Positions 9,544-17,395 of a stretch of 27,341 nt of DNA are shown piece after piece. The notes below the pieces were generated by a model. That model was given only the letters and a program-made list of their open reading frames with translations. It made no database searches and was not told where the DNA came from. The first letter of the stretch is position 1. Each line of letters opens with the position of its first letter. This stretch comes from an uncultured Opitutia bacterium (GTDB lineage Bacteria; Verrucomicrobiota; Verrucomicrobiae; Opitutales; MB11C04), in contig CAJWWH010000011.1 in assembly GCA_913048545.1 (NCBI GenBank), positions 1 through 27,341 of the forward strand, in the 5' to 3' direction. Position numbers and translations under genes: made by a program.

Positions 9544-9810
9544 ATGTCCAAGGAACTTCTCATTTCCCTCATTTTGGGTGCACTTTTAGTGTGCTGTGTT
9601 CTTTTGGGCTTGTTTCAAGCGGAATTACTTTCCAATCCGTTTTTTCTGCTTTTTGGACTAGCCACCATTCTCGGACAGGTTGTGATGGCTCACTTGGCAT
9701 TTAATCAATACAAAAACTTTTCAACCCAAACCACAAAAGAAAGTATCAATGATGAAGAAGGAAGAGACGAACGAGGAGAAGATCGAGGAAGCGACGGATT
9801 TGACGACTGA
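9544..9810 (+). CDS. Small two-helix membrane protein
   Basis: The 88-residue product has hydrophobic helices at about residues 4-25 and 30-54 and a charged cytoplasmic tail of about 30 residues rich in Asp, Glu, Arg and Gly. The two-helix part resembles the N-terminus of the toroid protein encoded at 12380: both run L-I/L-S-L-I-L...L-F-x-A-x-x-L...H-L-A-F. Its last 62 bases overlap the start of the 850-residue gene in another frame, so translation of the two is probably coupled. It may act as a membrane partner of that protein. No known family recognised. Confidence 0.7.
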   Translation: MSKELLISLILGALLVCCVLLGLFQAELLSNPFFLLFGLATILGQVVMAHLAFNQYKNFSTQTTKESINDEEGRDERGEDRGSDGFDD

Positions 9811-12301
9811 AGATACTTCGGTAGAAGAATCCGAGTCTGCAGAGACACAACTTAATCCTAAGCATCGTGGGGTTGCCCTTGCGAGTTTGGTGGCGGGTTA
9901 CACTCTCGCTTTGGGATTTGCGGCAATTTTATTTTTGGGGTCAGACAATCCGCAACCAACTGTGGCGGATGATGAAGTGGTGGAGGAAGGCGAGATGGTC
10001 GTCGCTGCAGAGGGTGCCGACGGTGAATCTTCCGTAATCACCCTTACAGGTGGCAACAGTATTCCATGGACTGCCGGTAAACCATGGGTAGACCCGGGTT
10101 ATACAGCGATTGTGGAAGATGAGGATTTAACTGCTTTTGTGGAAACTGCATCCTTTGTTGATGTCAACACACCGGGTCAATACAAAGTTATTTACACCAT
10201 TAAAGACTCCAAAACTGGGGATGTGATGGATTCAGTTGAACGATTTGTAACCGTGAACGCAGGAGGATTTATTACGGGTGCAAATGTTGCCTACAATGAT
10301 CGATTGGACGGAGTAGTGGTCAAGGACGAAAAAATCACCGCGGTTATTGGAGATAATGACGATGACATTGTTTATGTTGACAACGATGACCGTCATCTTC
10401 GCCTTGGCGGTCACAATCTCAGGGATGGCCGTAACGGAGGAAACGGACGGATTCGTGGAGGTCGTGACCGAGTCGTGATTGATGACGATATTGATTTGGG
10501 ATTACTCGACCGCCGACTGGCCACTTTGGATGACGATGAATTAGTGATTATCGAGGACAACGACGATGATTTAATCGCTCGTCTTGACCGAAAGGATATT
10601 GGATTGGAGCGCGGAGGAAATGACCGGGTTGATGTGGGTAATTTTGTCCCTGATGCCCGTCGTGGAAATTTAAATGATGACGAATTAGGTGCAGTCGGGG
10701 ACTTTGACCAAGACGGAGCCGGTTTTGGAAAAGGAACGATGCCCGGAATAGGTAAAGGCGCCGAGGTTTATGCCTATAATTTCCCCTCTCAAGGAGTGGG
10801 TGCGGGTATTGGAAGTCCAGCAGTTGGAGCAGCGGCAGGTTTTGTAGGACTGGGGGCTGGGATTGGTCAGGCAGTTTTAGACGGACAGGCAGTTCCCGCT
10901 CTTGGCGGAATTGGCACTTACACCCCCTCCGCACCTGCGAAACCGGAAGGTCCGGATGCAGATCAGGACGGAATTCCAGACGCAATGGAAGCATCTTTTC
11001 GCACGAATCCACAATCGAGTGATACGGACAACGACGGAGTGAGCGACGCCGATGAGGTGAGTGCAATGTCTAATCCACGGGACCCTCGCAGCAAACCGGG
11101 CACTCCCGCTCCTGGGGATGACAGCGATCAGGACGGGGTTCCTGCCTCATTGGAAGCTCTTTACGGTCTGAACCCCGCGAACTCTGACAGTGATGGAGAC
11201 GGATTTACTGACGGGGAGGAAATCTCCGCGATGACTAGCCCCACCAACCCAGCCAGTAATCCTGGTGAAATGGGTGGTCCTGCGCTTGCAGTTGCTCCCG
11301 GAGTGGCAGGTGGAGTGGCAGGCTTGGTTGGAGGTGCCGGTGCTGGTGCCGCAGCGGGACTGGTTTCCGGTCGGGTAACTCATCCTTTAGGTTTGGGTGT
11401 GGCAGATGTAGGTGTTGGCATTGATGGTATCGGTCGAGGTGGGGACGGACATGACGATTGGAATTACGATCACCTTCCGAAAGATGGAAACCTTTACATT
11501 ATGATGCATGTGGACGGAAGTGGTTCAATTCTGAGCACCAGAAAAGCATTGGACGAAATGAAAGACACTCTTCTTAAGAATGCGCTGCTTCCTTATTACA
11601 AAAATGACGAAGATCTTTACAACCGCCGGGTTCTCGTAGTGGATGGTGAAGGGGAGCGCACTCTTAAATTCTTTGCCGATGCGGCTAAAAAAGAAAATGT
11701 GTTAGCCCTTGTCTTTCAGGATGAAGCACAACCTGCATATCATCTTCCCAACTTCAACCGTAAGCCCGAGGATCACTACATGGACGACTTGAAAGATCTT
11801 AAGAAGGGTTTAAACGGATATGGCGGACTTTACCGGGGAATCATGTTCCAAGTCGACCGGGGCAAGACTTTTGCCAAATCATTTAAGGAATTTGTGGAAA
11901 ATGCTTGGCGGGGAGATGGTTATCTTTCCGGAGCGGGAGAAAATCTGAAGCCTTATTACTGGCAGGAAAATGGTGACAACATACGTAATCGTGACGGCAT
12001 TGTGTTCAGTGATGAATATCATGTAAATTCCGAAGGTGATCCGGCATACTACATGAACCTGATCATGGAGGCGTCCCGTAAGATCGGTTTGGATTTAGGG
12101 AGATATGGTGGCGGGCAAGAAGATGGCCGTTTCAATGCTAAAGTAAGTGGGGGTTCCAGCAGTACTTCTTCTCTCAATCAGATGTGTCCCGTCAAAAAAG
12201 ATCGCAAGGCTAACCCTTCAATCACCGCAAAGAACTCGAGGGGGCAAACCGTGGCATTTTGCTGCAACGGTTGTAAAAATAAATACACATCGGCTAATTG
12301 A
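9749..12301 (+). CDS. Membrane-anchored multidomain protein: Ig-like, TSP3 repeats, VWA-like and YHS-like parts
   Basis: The 850-residue product has an acidic N-terminus and one transmembrane helix (about residues 43-64). A bacterial Ig-like domain of the DUF5011 type follows (about 97-170). Then comes an Asp-rich region with many DDD/DDE clusters (180-320), a Gly/Ala-rich stretch, and two pairs of thrombospondin type 3 repeats (about 403-505; D-x-D-x-D-G calcium loops such as DSDGDGFTDGEE). A further Gly/Ala-rich stretch leads to an alpha/beta domain starting near residue 585, whose DGSGS at 589-593 resembles the MIDAS of von Willebrand A domains. The C-terminus has a CPV motif (C813) and FCCNGC (C838, C839, C842), like a metal-binding YHS/TRASH finger. 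The AAAGAAAG before the double ATG is a plausible ribosome binding site. The start lies within the upstream small gene. It is probably exported and calcium-binding; the role is unknown. Confidence 0.88.
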   Translation: MMKKEETNEEKIEEATDLTTEDTSVEESESAETQLNPKHRGVALASLVAGYTLALGFAAILFLGSDNPQPTVADDEVVEEGEMVVAAEGADGESSVITLTGGNSIPWTAGKPWVDPGYTAIVEDEDLTAFVETASFVDVNTPGQYKVIYTIKDSKTGDVMDSVERFVTVNAGGFITGANVAYNDRLDGVVVKDEKITAVIGDNDDDIVYVDNDDRHLRLGGHNLRDGRNGGNGRIRGGRDRVVIDDDIDLGLLDRRLATLDDDELVIIEDNDDDLIARLDRKDIGLERGGNDRVDVGNFVPDARRGNLNDDELGAVGDFDQDGAGFGKGTMPGIGKGAEVYAYNFPSQGVGAGIGSPAVGAAAGFVGLGAGIGQAVLDGQAVPALGGIGTYTPSAPAKPEGPDADQDGIPDAMEASFRTNPQSSDTDNDGVSDADEVSAMSNPRDPRSKPGTPAPGDDSDQDGVPASLEALYGLNPANSDSDGDGFTDGEEISAMTSPTNPASNPGEMGGPALAVAPGVAGGVAGLVGGAGAGAAAGLVSGRVTHPLGLGVADVGVGIDGIGRGGDGHDDWNYDHLPKDGNLYIMMHVDGSGSILSTRKALDEMKDTLLKNALLPYYKNDEDLYNRRVLVVDGEGERTLKFFADAAKKENVLALVFQDEAQPAYHLPNFNRKPEDHYMDDLKDLKKGLNGYGGLYRGIMFQVDRGKTFAKSFKEFVENAWRGDGYLSGAGENLKPYYWQENGDNIRNRDGIVFSDEYHVNSEGDPAYYMNLIMEASRKIGLDLGRYGGGQEDGRFNAKVSGGSSSTSSLNQMCPVKKDRKANPSITAKNSRGQTVAFCCNGCKNKYTSAN

Positions 12302-12322
12302 TCTCTACATTTTCTGATTTTT

Positions 12323-12348
12323 CCCTTTTACTGATCGTATAAAAAGGG
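12323..12348 (+). terminator. Inverted repeat between the 850-residue gene and the toroid gene
   Basis: CCCTTTT (12323-12329) and AAAAGGG (12342-12348) form a 7-bp stem with a 12-base loop, 22 bases after the stop at 12301. No T-tract follows, so it is at best a weak or attenuating terminator or an RNA-processing hairpin between the two genes. Confidence 0.3.
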
Positions 12349-12379
12349 CATATAGAATTTTAGATAGCGGGAGTATGGT

Positions 12380-14266
12380 ATGAATACAAAGACCATACTC
12401 TCTCTTATTTTATGCTCAACTCTTGGGCTTGCTGTAGTTGGAAATTTATTTGCAGGAAATCTCATTCTTTCTTCGGTTTTTGTTTTTTCGGGATTAGGTG
12501 TTGGTGTTTTGTCCCATCTTGCATTTTTTGAGGAAAAGAAAAAAAAACCGCAGGGAGTTGGCCCGATTCCTTGGCTCAATTTAGCAATGACTTATGGACT
12601 ACTGCTGCTCAGCGTGGGTGCCTTCCTTTTTCTTCTGATTTATCCTGCTGACTCCCGTCAGTCAACTATTGCCAAGGCTGGGCAAGTCGCTGGAAATGAA
12701 ACGGAGGGGACAACAGTGCCCCAAAGCGAACAAACCGATGTGGCTTCCGGTGGTGAACGTGCCCGCTTGGGTAGCAGTGGAAGGGGAGAGGGATTAGACG
12801 CACTTGGGGGAGCCAACGAAGATAATCAAAATGCCATGCGTGAGGCACAGGTATTAAATCCGGCAATCGCCGGGGCAGAAGGCGGTGTTTCAGATCAGAC
12901 AAAAGTTTCTTCTCAAAATGTTGAGGAGGTTATAGAAGCCGGAGAATTTGATCAGGGATTGGCTGAATCAGAGGATCTGCTGCTCTCCCGTATTGGGGAG
13001 GATGAGGAAAATAAAGATATTGGTGATCCCAATGCCCTGGTTTTCGAGGAAAAAGAAGATAATGCCTTGGCATTTGATCCCACCGTGTTTCGCGGAGCGG
13101 AAGATCCCAACGATATTCTATCCAGAGCCAAAGGGGATAAGTTTACAAACCTTAAGGCAGCAGTTAATTCCCTGGGGGTTTCTGTCCCGAAGTCGATGAG
13201 TGGGCGTTGCGACAAAGTGGGAAGGGTGGCGAGACTTGCCCGTGGAGGAGTCAAGAATCCGGATCGGGTTGAAGCTTCCGTAATCAAAGCATTGAATTGG
13301 TTAAACCAAGATCAAAATGCGGATGGGTCTTGGGGAAATAATGCGAAAGGAGCGATGACCGGATTTGCCCTGCTTTGTTATTTGGGGCATTGTGAATTAA
13401 CGGATTCACCTGAGTACGGCGAAGCGGTAGCCAAAGGAATTAAATATCTGGTGGAATTAGGTGATGAGAAAGACGGTTGGCTTTACGTTACCAATCAAAA
13501 GCACGGGTCAGCCTACGCTCATGGAATTGCCAGCTATGCCCTTGCAGAAGCTTATGGAATGACTGAGAAGCAGTTTATTTTACCGGTTTTAAAAAAGGCA
13601 ATTCAACGAATTGTGGCCGGCCAAAAATCAGATGGAGGCTGGGTCTACATGGTGGAGAGTGCCGGGGTTGATAATCTTCGCTTTGTTGATTTTGGTAATA
13701 AAGGTTCGAGTGATACCTCCGTGAGCGGTTGGCAATTTCAGGCCCTTAAGGCTGCTTATAACACCGGAGCCGTTTTTCCTGATATTGAGGAGGCGTTGGA
13801 GGCATCGATAAAAAATTTTTACCGTGTGTACTCTAATCAAAACGGAAGCTTTGGTTATAAAAATCCGTCCCATAAAACTGATAATCACAAATTAACCGGA
13901 GTAGGTTCGCTCGGTTTACAATCTTGGAAACATGGACATCCTTCGGAGGAGGAAAAAAGAGCCACTTTGAAAAAAGCGATGGAACATATTTTGAAAAATA
14001 ATCTGGCAATGGATTACGCAAGTGGCGATGCAAATTTGTATTCCTGGTATTATGACGCACAGGCCCTTTTTAATTATGGTGGTGCTTATTGGACCGCCTG
14101 GAACCGGAAGATGGAACCAATGCTTATCAATTCCCAGCTTGCTGACGGTAGTTGGCCCAAAGAAGGTGGTGGGAAAACTTCAAGCCAGGGAGGAAAAGAT
14201 GCGGAAGTGTACCGTACCACATTATGTACACTGATGCTTGAGGTTTATTATCGCTACGTTTACTGA
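12380..14266 (+). CDS. Membrane-anchored squalene-cyclase-like (alpha/alpha-toroid) repeat protein
   Basis: The 628-residue product has three N-terminal hydrophobic helices (about residues 4-22, 27-50 and 64-88), an acidic low-complexity linker (about 95-260) and a C-terminal domain (about 300-625). That domain belongs to the prenyltransferase/squalene oxidase repeat superfamily. Several QW-like motifs are visible: QNADGSWG, QKSDGGW, QNGSFGY and QLADGSW. The catalytic DxDD of hopene cyclases is absent; the nearest stretch is SSDTSVSG, so terpene cyclisation is not supported. In planctomycete and verrucomicrobial genomes such proteins are usually annotated only by this fold. The N-terminal helices resemble those of the two preceding gene products combined, suggesting all three share a membrane site. 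The gene starts 78 bases after the previous stop. Confidence 0.87.
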   Translation: MNTKTILSLILCSTLGLAVVGNLFAGNLILSSVFVFSGLGVGVLSHLAFFEEKKKKPQGVGPIPWLNLAMTYGLLLLSVGAFLFLLIYPADSRQSTIAKAGQVAGNETEGTTVPQSEQTDVASGGERARLGSSGRGEGLDALGGANEDNQNAMREAQVLNPAIAGAEGGVSDQTKVSSQNVEEVIEAGEFDQGLAESEDLLLSRIGEDEENKDIGDPNALVFEEKEDNALAFDPTVFRGAEDPNDILSRAKGDKFTNLKAAVNSLGVSVPKSMSGRCDKVGRVARLARGGVKNPDRVEASVIKALNWLNQDQNADGSWGNNAKGAMTGFALLCYLGHCELTDSPEYGEAVAKGIKYLVELGDEKDGWLYVTNQKHGSAYAHGIASYALAEAYGMTEKQFILPVLKKAIQRIVAGQKSDGGWVYMVESAGVDNLRFVDFGNKGSSDTSVSGWQFQALKAAYNTGAVFPDIEEALEASIKNFYRVYSNQNGSFGYKNPSHKTDNHKLTGVGSLGLQSWKHGHPSEEEKRATLKKAMEHILKNNLAMDYASGDANLYSWYYDAQALFNYGGAYWTAWNRKMEPMLINSQLADGSWPKEGGGKTSSQGGKDAEVYRTTLCTLMLEVYYRYVY

Positions 14267-14303
14267 CGGTCACTACTCTCCGACTGATCACATGGTTGGA
14301 TTT

Positions 14304-15269
14304 ATGAAGTTTTTTCAGATAGTTTTGCTCCTTTTATTTTCCTCCTCTCTTGGGGGTCAGGGATTACTGATCAAAAAATCGGGCGTTCTGGAAGGTATTC
14401 TAAGCGCGAAAGGAGAAGCGTGGATTGATGTGAGGGAAGACGGCGGATTATTGGACAGGTATCTTGCCCCATGGTCTGGAGAATCACCTGCACGGGGAGG
14501 GGGGTTTGACTTAAAAACACTGGGTGAATTTAAAGAGCTAATTGTTGGAAACCGGGTTTATCTCGACTGGTTTTGGGACGGACATCTACGGGTTCGTAAA
14601 GTCAGAGAAATCAAACCCTCCAAGAAGGCGGGATTTTTTACCGGTATGTTAATCAATAAAGGGGATCAATGGATCGAGGTGGAAGGTACTGATAATCCCA
14701 CCCCTTGGCGGTTTTATGCTAGGTGGGTGGGTGGATTGCCTGAAGAGGGGGGCAGATATCATTCCAGGACTCTGGAGTTTTTCGAAAATTTTGAAATAAG
14801 TAATCAGGTGCGATTTTATTGGACCTATGATCACCGCCCAAGGATTGAAAGATTTATTGAGCAGGAAGATGACACTTTTATTCCATTCTACTATGGCAAG
14901 ACTGTTCCGGGTTCCACCAATGAAATTTCGCCTGTTATTCCGCCTGTAAGTCCGGTGGTCAATCCGTTTGATCAGGTTTCTCCTACGGCTCCGGTCAATC
15001 CTTTTGATCAGTTACCGGCAGGAACACCCAATCAGTCACTGCCTTCCCCATCTGCCAATCCATTTGATCAAGCACCCCCAGCTGTTCCGGGTAATCCATT
15101 TGAGGCTGCTTCAGCGCCAGGCGGTAATCCATTCGACTCTGCTCCCCCGAGCAATCCCATGCCTGGCGATGCGAATCCATTTGATTCCGCTCCCCAAGCG
15201 AAGGAAGTGAATCCATTTGAGGATGTCCCGTTGCCGGGTAATCCATTTGACACAATTCCTCAGCAATAA
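14304..15269 (+). CDS. Secreted protein with duplicated domain and NPF(D/E) repeat tail
   Basis: I choose the ATG at 14304 because it begins a good signal peptide (MKFFQIVLLLLFSSSLGGQG) after a TTGGA. An in-frame ATG lies at 14292, and the frame extends further to a TTG at 14238 that would overlap the previous gene. The mature protein has two similar domains of about 70 residues (about 31-105 and 110-185 from this start). Each runs G-x-L-x-x-K-G-x-x-W-I-x-V, a W-x-G-x-P-x-x-G-G turn, then V-x-(L/F)-x-W-x-(W/Y)-D. The last 95 residues are Pro/Ala-rich and contain eight NPF(D/E) motifs. No known family recognised. It closes the second run; its stop is 3 bases from the stop of the convergent lipoprotein gene. 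Confidence 0.8.
   Translation: MKFFQIVLLLLFSSSLGGQGLLIKKSGVLEGILSAKGEAWIDVREDGGLLDRYLAPWSGESPARGGGFDLKTLGEFKELIVGNRVYLDWFWDGHLRVRKVREIKPSKKAGFFTGMLINKGDQWIEVEGTDNPTPWRFYARWVGGLPEEGGRYHSRTLEFFENFEISNQVRFYWTYDHRPRIERFIEQEDDTFIPFYYGKTVPGSTNEISPVIPPVSPVVNPFDQVSPTAPVNPFDQLPAGTPNQSLPSPSANPFDQAPPAVPGNPFEAASAPGGNPFDSAPPSNPMPGDANPFDSAPQAKEVNPFEDVPLPGNPFDTIPQQ
14959..15255 (+). repeat. Eight NPF(D/E) motifs in the C-terminal tail
   Basis: The tail repeats Asn-Pro-Phe-Asp/Glu eight times, separated by 6-20 Pro/Ala/Gly/Ser-rich residues. At DNA level the core AATCCNTTYGA recurs with third-base variation, so the motif is kept by selection or expanded by old duplications. Confidence 0.85.
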
Positions 15270-15272
15270 TTC

Positions 15273-16565
15273 TTACCGGAGGAAATTTAGGGAATCCATC
15301 GGGGAGGGCTTATCCCTAATGGTGATTCGGGAACCGTTCGAAAGTAGCCAGTTTGCTTCACTCACTTGTCCCTTTTGCCAATTCCTATTTACTTTCCTCC
15401 GCTTCCGCTCAATTCGTTCGTCCAAAGGAATGATATCACCCGATTGATTACTAGACCACAGAATGTCAATTATGGTGTCGTCCGCATCCAAACCGACAAT
15501 TTCAACGGCAGCACCTTCGCGATCATACATCGAAAGCGTTTCCTGATTTAATGTGGTGTCTATTTCAAGTAAAGTCTTATCGGCTGCACTTCGGGCATCA
15601 AAAACAAAGGCTTCATAGGTCGCGGGAAAACGATCTGGGAGAAGAAAGCCGTCCATGTTTCGAATAGCAATTTCTTTGATATGCGAAGACCAAATGGGGG
15701 TAATTTCATTTCCCCGTTCGTCAATTGCGTAGACAAGAGCGGGTGCGTTATCCGGATTCCGGTAGGATGGAATGGCAAGAATCTCCTTGGCCGCTTCATC
15801 AATGGCCCGTGAAAAACCGTCTGAACTTGCGGAATGAATCGTGTCCAACCTCTTGTCATCAGGCATATAAACCACGAGTGCGTGGGTTTGTGGATAATAA
15901 GTGGACTGTCCTTCGGAGAGGAAGCCATTTTGATCAAAGCTACCTTCTTCCCGAAGAAGTTCATCTATGCTTAAGTCTTTTCCCCGTGGATGATAATAGG
16001 CACGGTATGAACCAACGGGTTTGCCATCCGAGAAGGTAGCGTCCAAGCGGAGATGATTTTTCACTTCCAATTCTCCGGGGTCCAATCCTTCCTCGTCGAG
16101 CTTTTCAAAATAGCGGGCGACATCACTGGGGGAACTTGGATAATAAAGCCTGAACACTCCATTGAGTTCCCCGTTCAGATACTCTTTTTGATAAACCAAT
16201 TCCCCAGTTTTTCCATAGGCGGTGAACAGATTATTTCTTTTTCCTTTTTTAAAGGATCCAGTGAGCAGTTTTAATTCATTATCCTGCCAAAAAGAAAAGT
16301 TTCCATCCTTGTACCCTTTCACAAATCCAATCTTAAAATGCATCTTACCATTGGGATGGTTGTCTACGATGTAAGCACGTTTTTCGTTTCCAAAAGGTTT
16401 ATCCATTCCCAGTTGATAAAGGATTGCGGTGCCGTTTTCATCTTTTCTGTATTCCACATCATCGGGATGTAGCTCTTTGTCCGAACAGGAGCCAAGTAAG
16501 AGAATCAATGCCAGGCAAAGAAATAAATACTGGGATTTAACTGACCTGCTGGATAAATTTTGCAT
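15273..16565 (-). CDS. MORN-repeat (YwqK-like) lipoprotein
   Basis: The 430-residue product has a lipoprotein signal peptide with lipobox LGSC (Cys27). Residues about 40-150 contain several MORN_2-type repeats (HPNGKMHFKIGF-x-x-G-x-x-DG, then G-x-x-x-x-G-x-x-N, then Y-G-K-T-G-E-L-V-Y-Q-K). These resemble the YwqK family of envelope or antitoxin-like proteins. The C-terminal 250 residues are alpha/beta with no recognised family. The start at 16565 puts the hydrophobic segment 13 residues in, as expected. It is the last gene of a three-gene minus-strand operon, 48 bases after the dead-protease gene. Such lipoproteins usually sit at the outer membrane; a role in envelope maintenance with the upstream HtrA is inferred. 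Confidence 0.85.
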   Translation of the reverse strand: MQNLSSRSVKSQYLFLCLALILLLGSCSDKELHPDDVEYRKDENGTAILYQLGMDKPFGNEKRAYIVDNHPNGKMHFKIGFVKGYKDGNFSFWQDNELKLLTGSFKKGKRNNLFTAYGKTGELVYQKEYLNGELNGVFRLYYPSSPSDVARYFEKLDEEGLDPGELEVKNHLRLDATFSDGKPVGSYRAYYHPRGKDLSIDELLREEGSFDQNGFLSEGQSTYYPQTHALVVYMPDDKRLDTIHSASSDGFSRAIDEAAKEILAIPSYRNPDNAPALVYAIDERGNEITPIWSSHIKEIAIRNMDGFLLPDRFPATYEAFVFDARSAADKTLLEIDTTLNQETLSMYDREGAAVEIVGLDADDTIIDILWSSNQSGDIIPLDERIERKRRKVNRNWQKGQVSEANWLLSNGSRITIRDKPSPMDSLNFLR

Positions 16566-16613
16566 TACAAATCTAATACTAGAGAATAACCGATATTTTC
16601 CGCAATGGAAAAC

Positions 16614-17378
16614 TTACTGGTTTCGGGTGCGTACCTGCTCCGCAATTTCAAGTATATCCATTGCCGGTAAAGTGACGATTTCTGACGGTCGTCCGGAGAC
16701 CATTTTATAAACCACCACTCCGAGCCAGTTTCCCATACTGTTGAAAACCGGAGTACCCGGGGAGGTGTTCTCGATCACGAAATAGGTTCTCGGTTTTTCA
16801 ATCACCGCATTGACCCAACCACGACGGAGGGTGGATTGACGGTACAGTGTTTTTCTCAGCTTTCCCATCGAAACCACTTCGTCCAAAATAACTGGCAGGT
16901 CATTCTCGCTTGCTTGTTTCGGAACCCTCGAAAACACAACATCCTTAAACTCGTTCTTTCTTTCCTCGATGGGCAGAACGAAGGCGAGATCAAGGTCAGA
17001 GTCCTTGAGCAAGAGCTTGGCGGGCACCTCGGTTCCATCCTGCATTAAAATCATGACCTCGGTGTAATTGACATTGACTGATGCCCCCGGCGAGCGAATA
17101 CGGGAGAGTATATTGGCGGTAGGATCAACTTTATTGAGGGAAAGAACGGTCAGTCCATCTTCGGCAATAATCGTTCCGAGGGCTTCGAGTTTTTGTTCCT
17201 GAGGAGGCATACTTCTTCCACCCGCACTCAGTTCAACGCGAACCGTGACTGAAACCCAGGTCACACAGTCCGCATGTTCACGGAGGAGTTTCCTCCATGT
17301 GGAGTCGGGTTTCTTGGCCCAGGTCTGAAAAAATAATCCGTTAAAAAGGAAGATAAAAACAAGTGGAAGTGATTTCAT
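16614..17378 (-). CDS. Secreted trypsin-like pseudoprotease
   Basis: The 254-residue product has a signal peptide (about residues 1-21) and a trypsin/HtrA-like beta-barrel pattern but no PDZ domain. By comparison with the adjacent HtrA, the catalytic His position in NHHV is K83 in SLNKV. The Asp is retained (D130 in SDLDLAF). The Ser in GNSGGP becomes Pro in TSPGTP (residues 205-210). Two of three catalytic residues are therefore missing and proteolysis is not expected; the fold may serve as a binding or regulatory partner. It starts 17 bases after the HtrA stop on the same strand, so the two are co-transcribed. The alignment was done by eye. Confidence 0.8.
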   Translation of the reverse strand: MKSLPLVFIFLFNGLFFQTWAKKPDSTWRKLLREHADCVTWVSVTVRVELSAGGRSMPPQEQKLEALGTIIAEDGLTVLSLNKVDPTANILSRIRSPGASVNVNYTEVMILMQDGTEVPAKLLLKDSDLDLAFVLPIEERKNEFKDVVFSRVPKQASENDLPVILDEVVSMGKLRKTLYRQSTLRRGWVNAVIEKPRTYFVIENTSPGTPVFNSMGNWLGVVVYKMVSGRPSEIVTLPAMDILEIAEQVRTRNQ

Positions 17379-17395
17379 TTGTGTGGTTGCTGTGC

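Noticed and set aside
12380..14266. Squalene-hopene cyclase
   Set aside because: QW-like motifs are present but the catalytic DxDD is not, and the protein has a membrane anchor and acidic linker.
14238..14303. Longer N-terminus for the NPF-repeat protein from a TTG
   Set aside because: It would overlap the preceding gene and bury a clean signal peptide that begins at 14304.
14995..15255. Minus-strand open frame with repeated QMD codons
   Set aside because: It is the antisense shadow of the NPF repeat region and has no independent coding signal.
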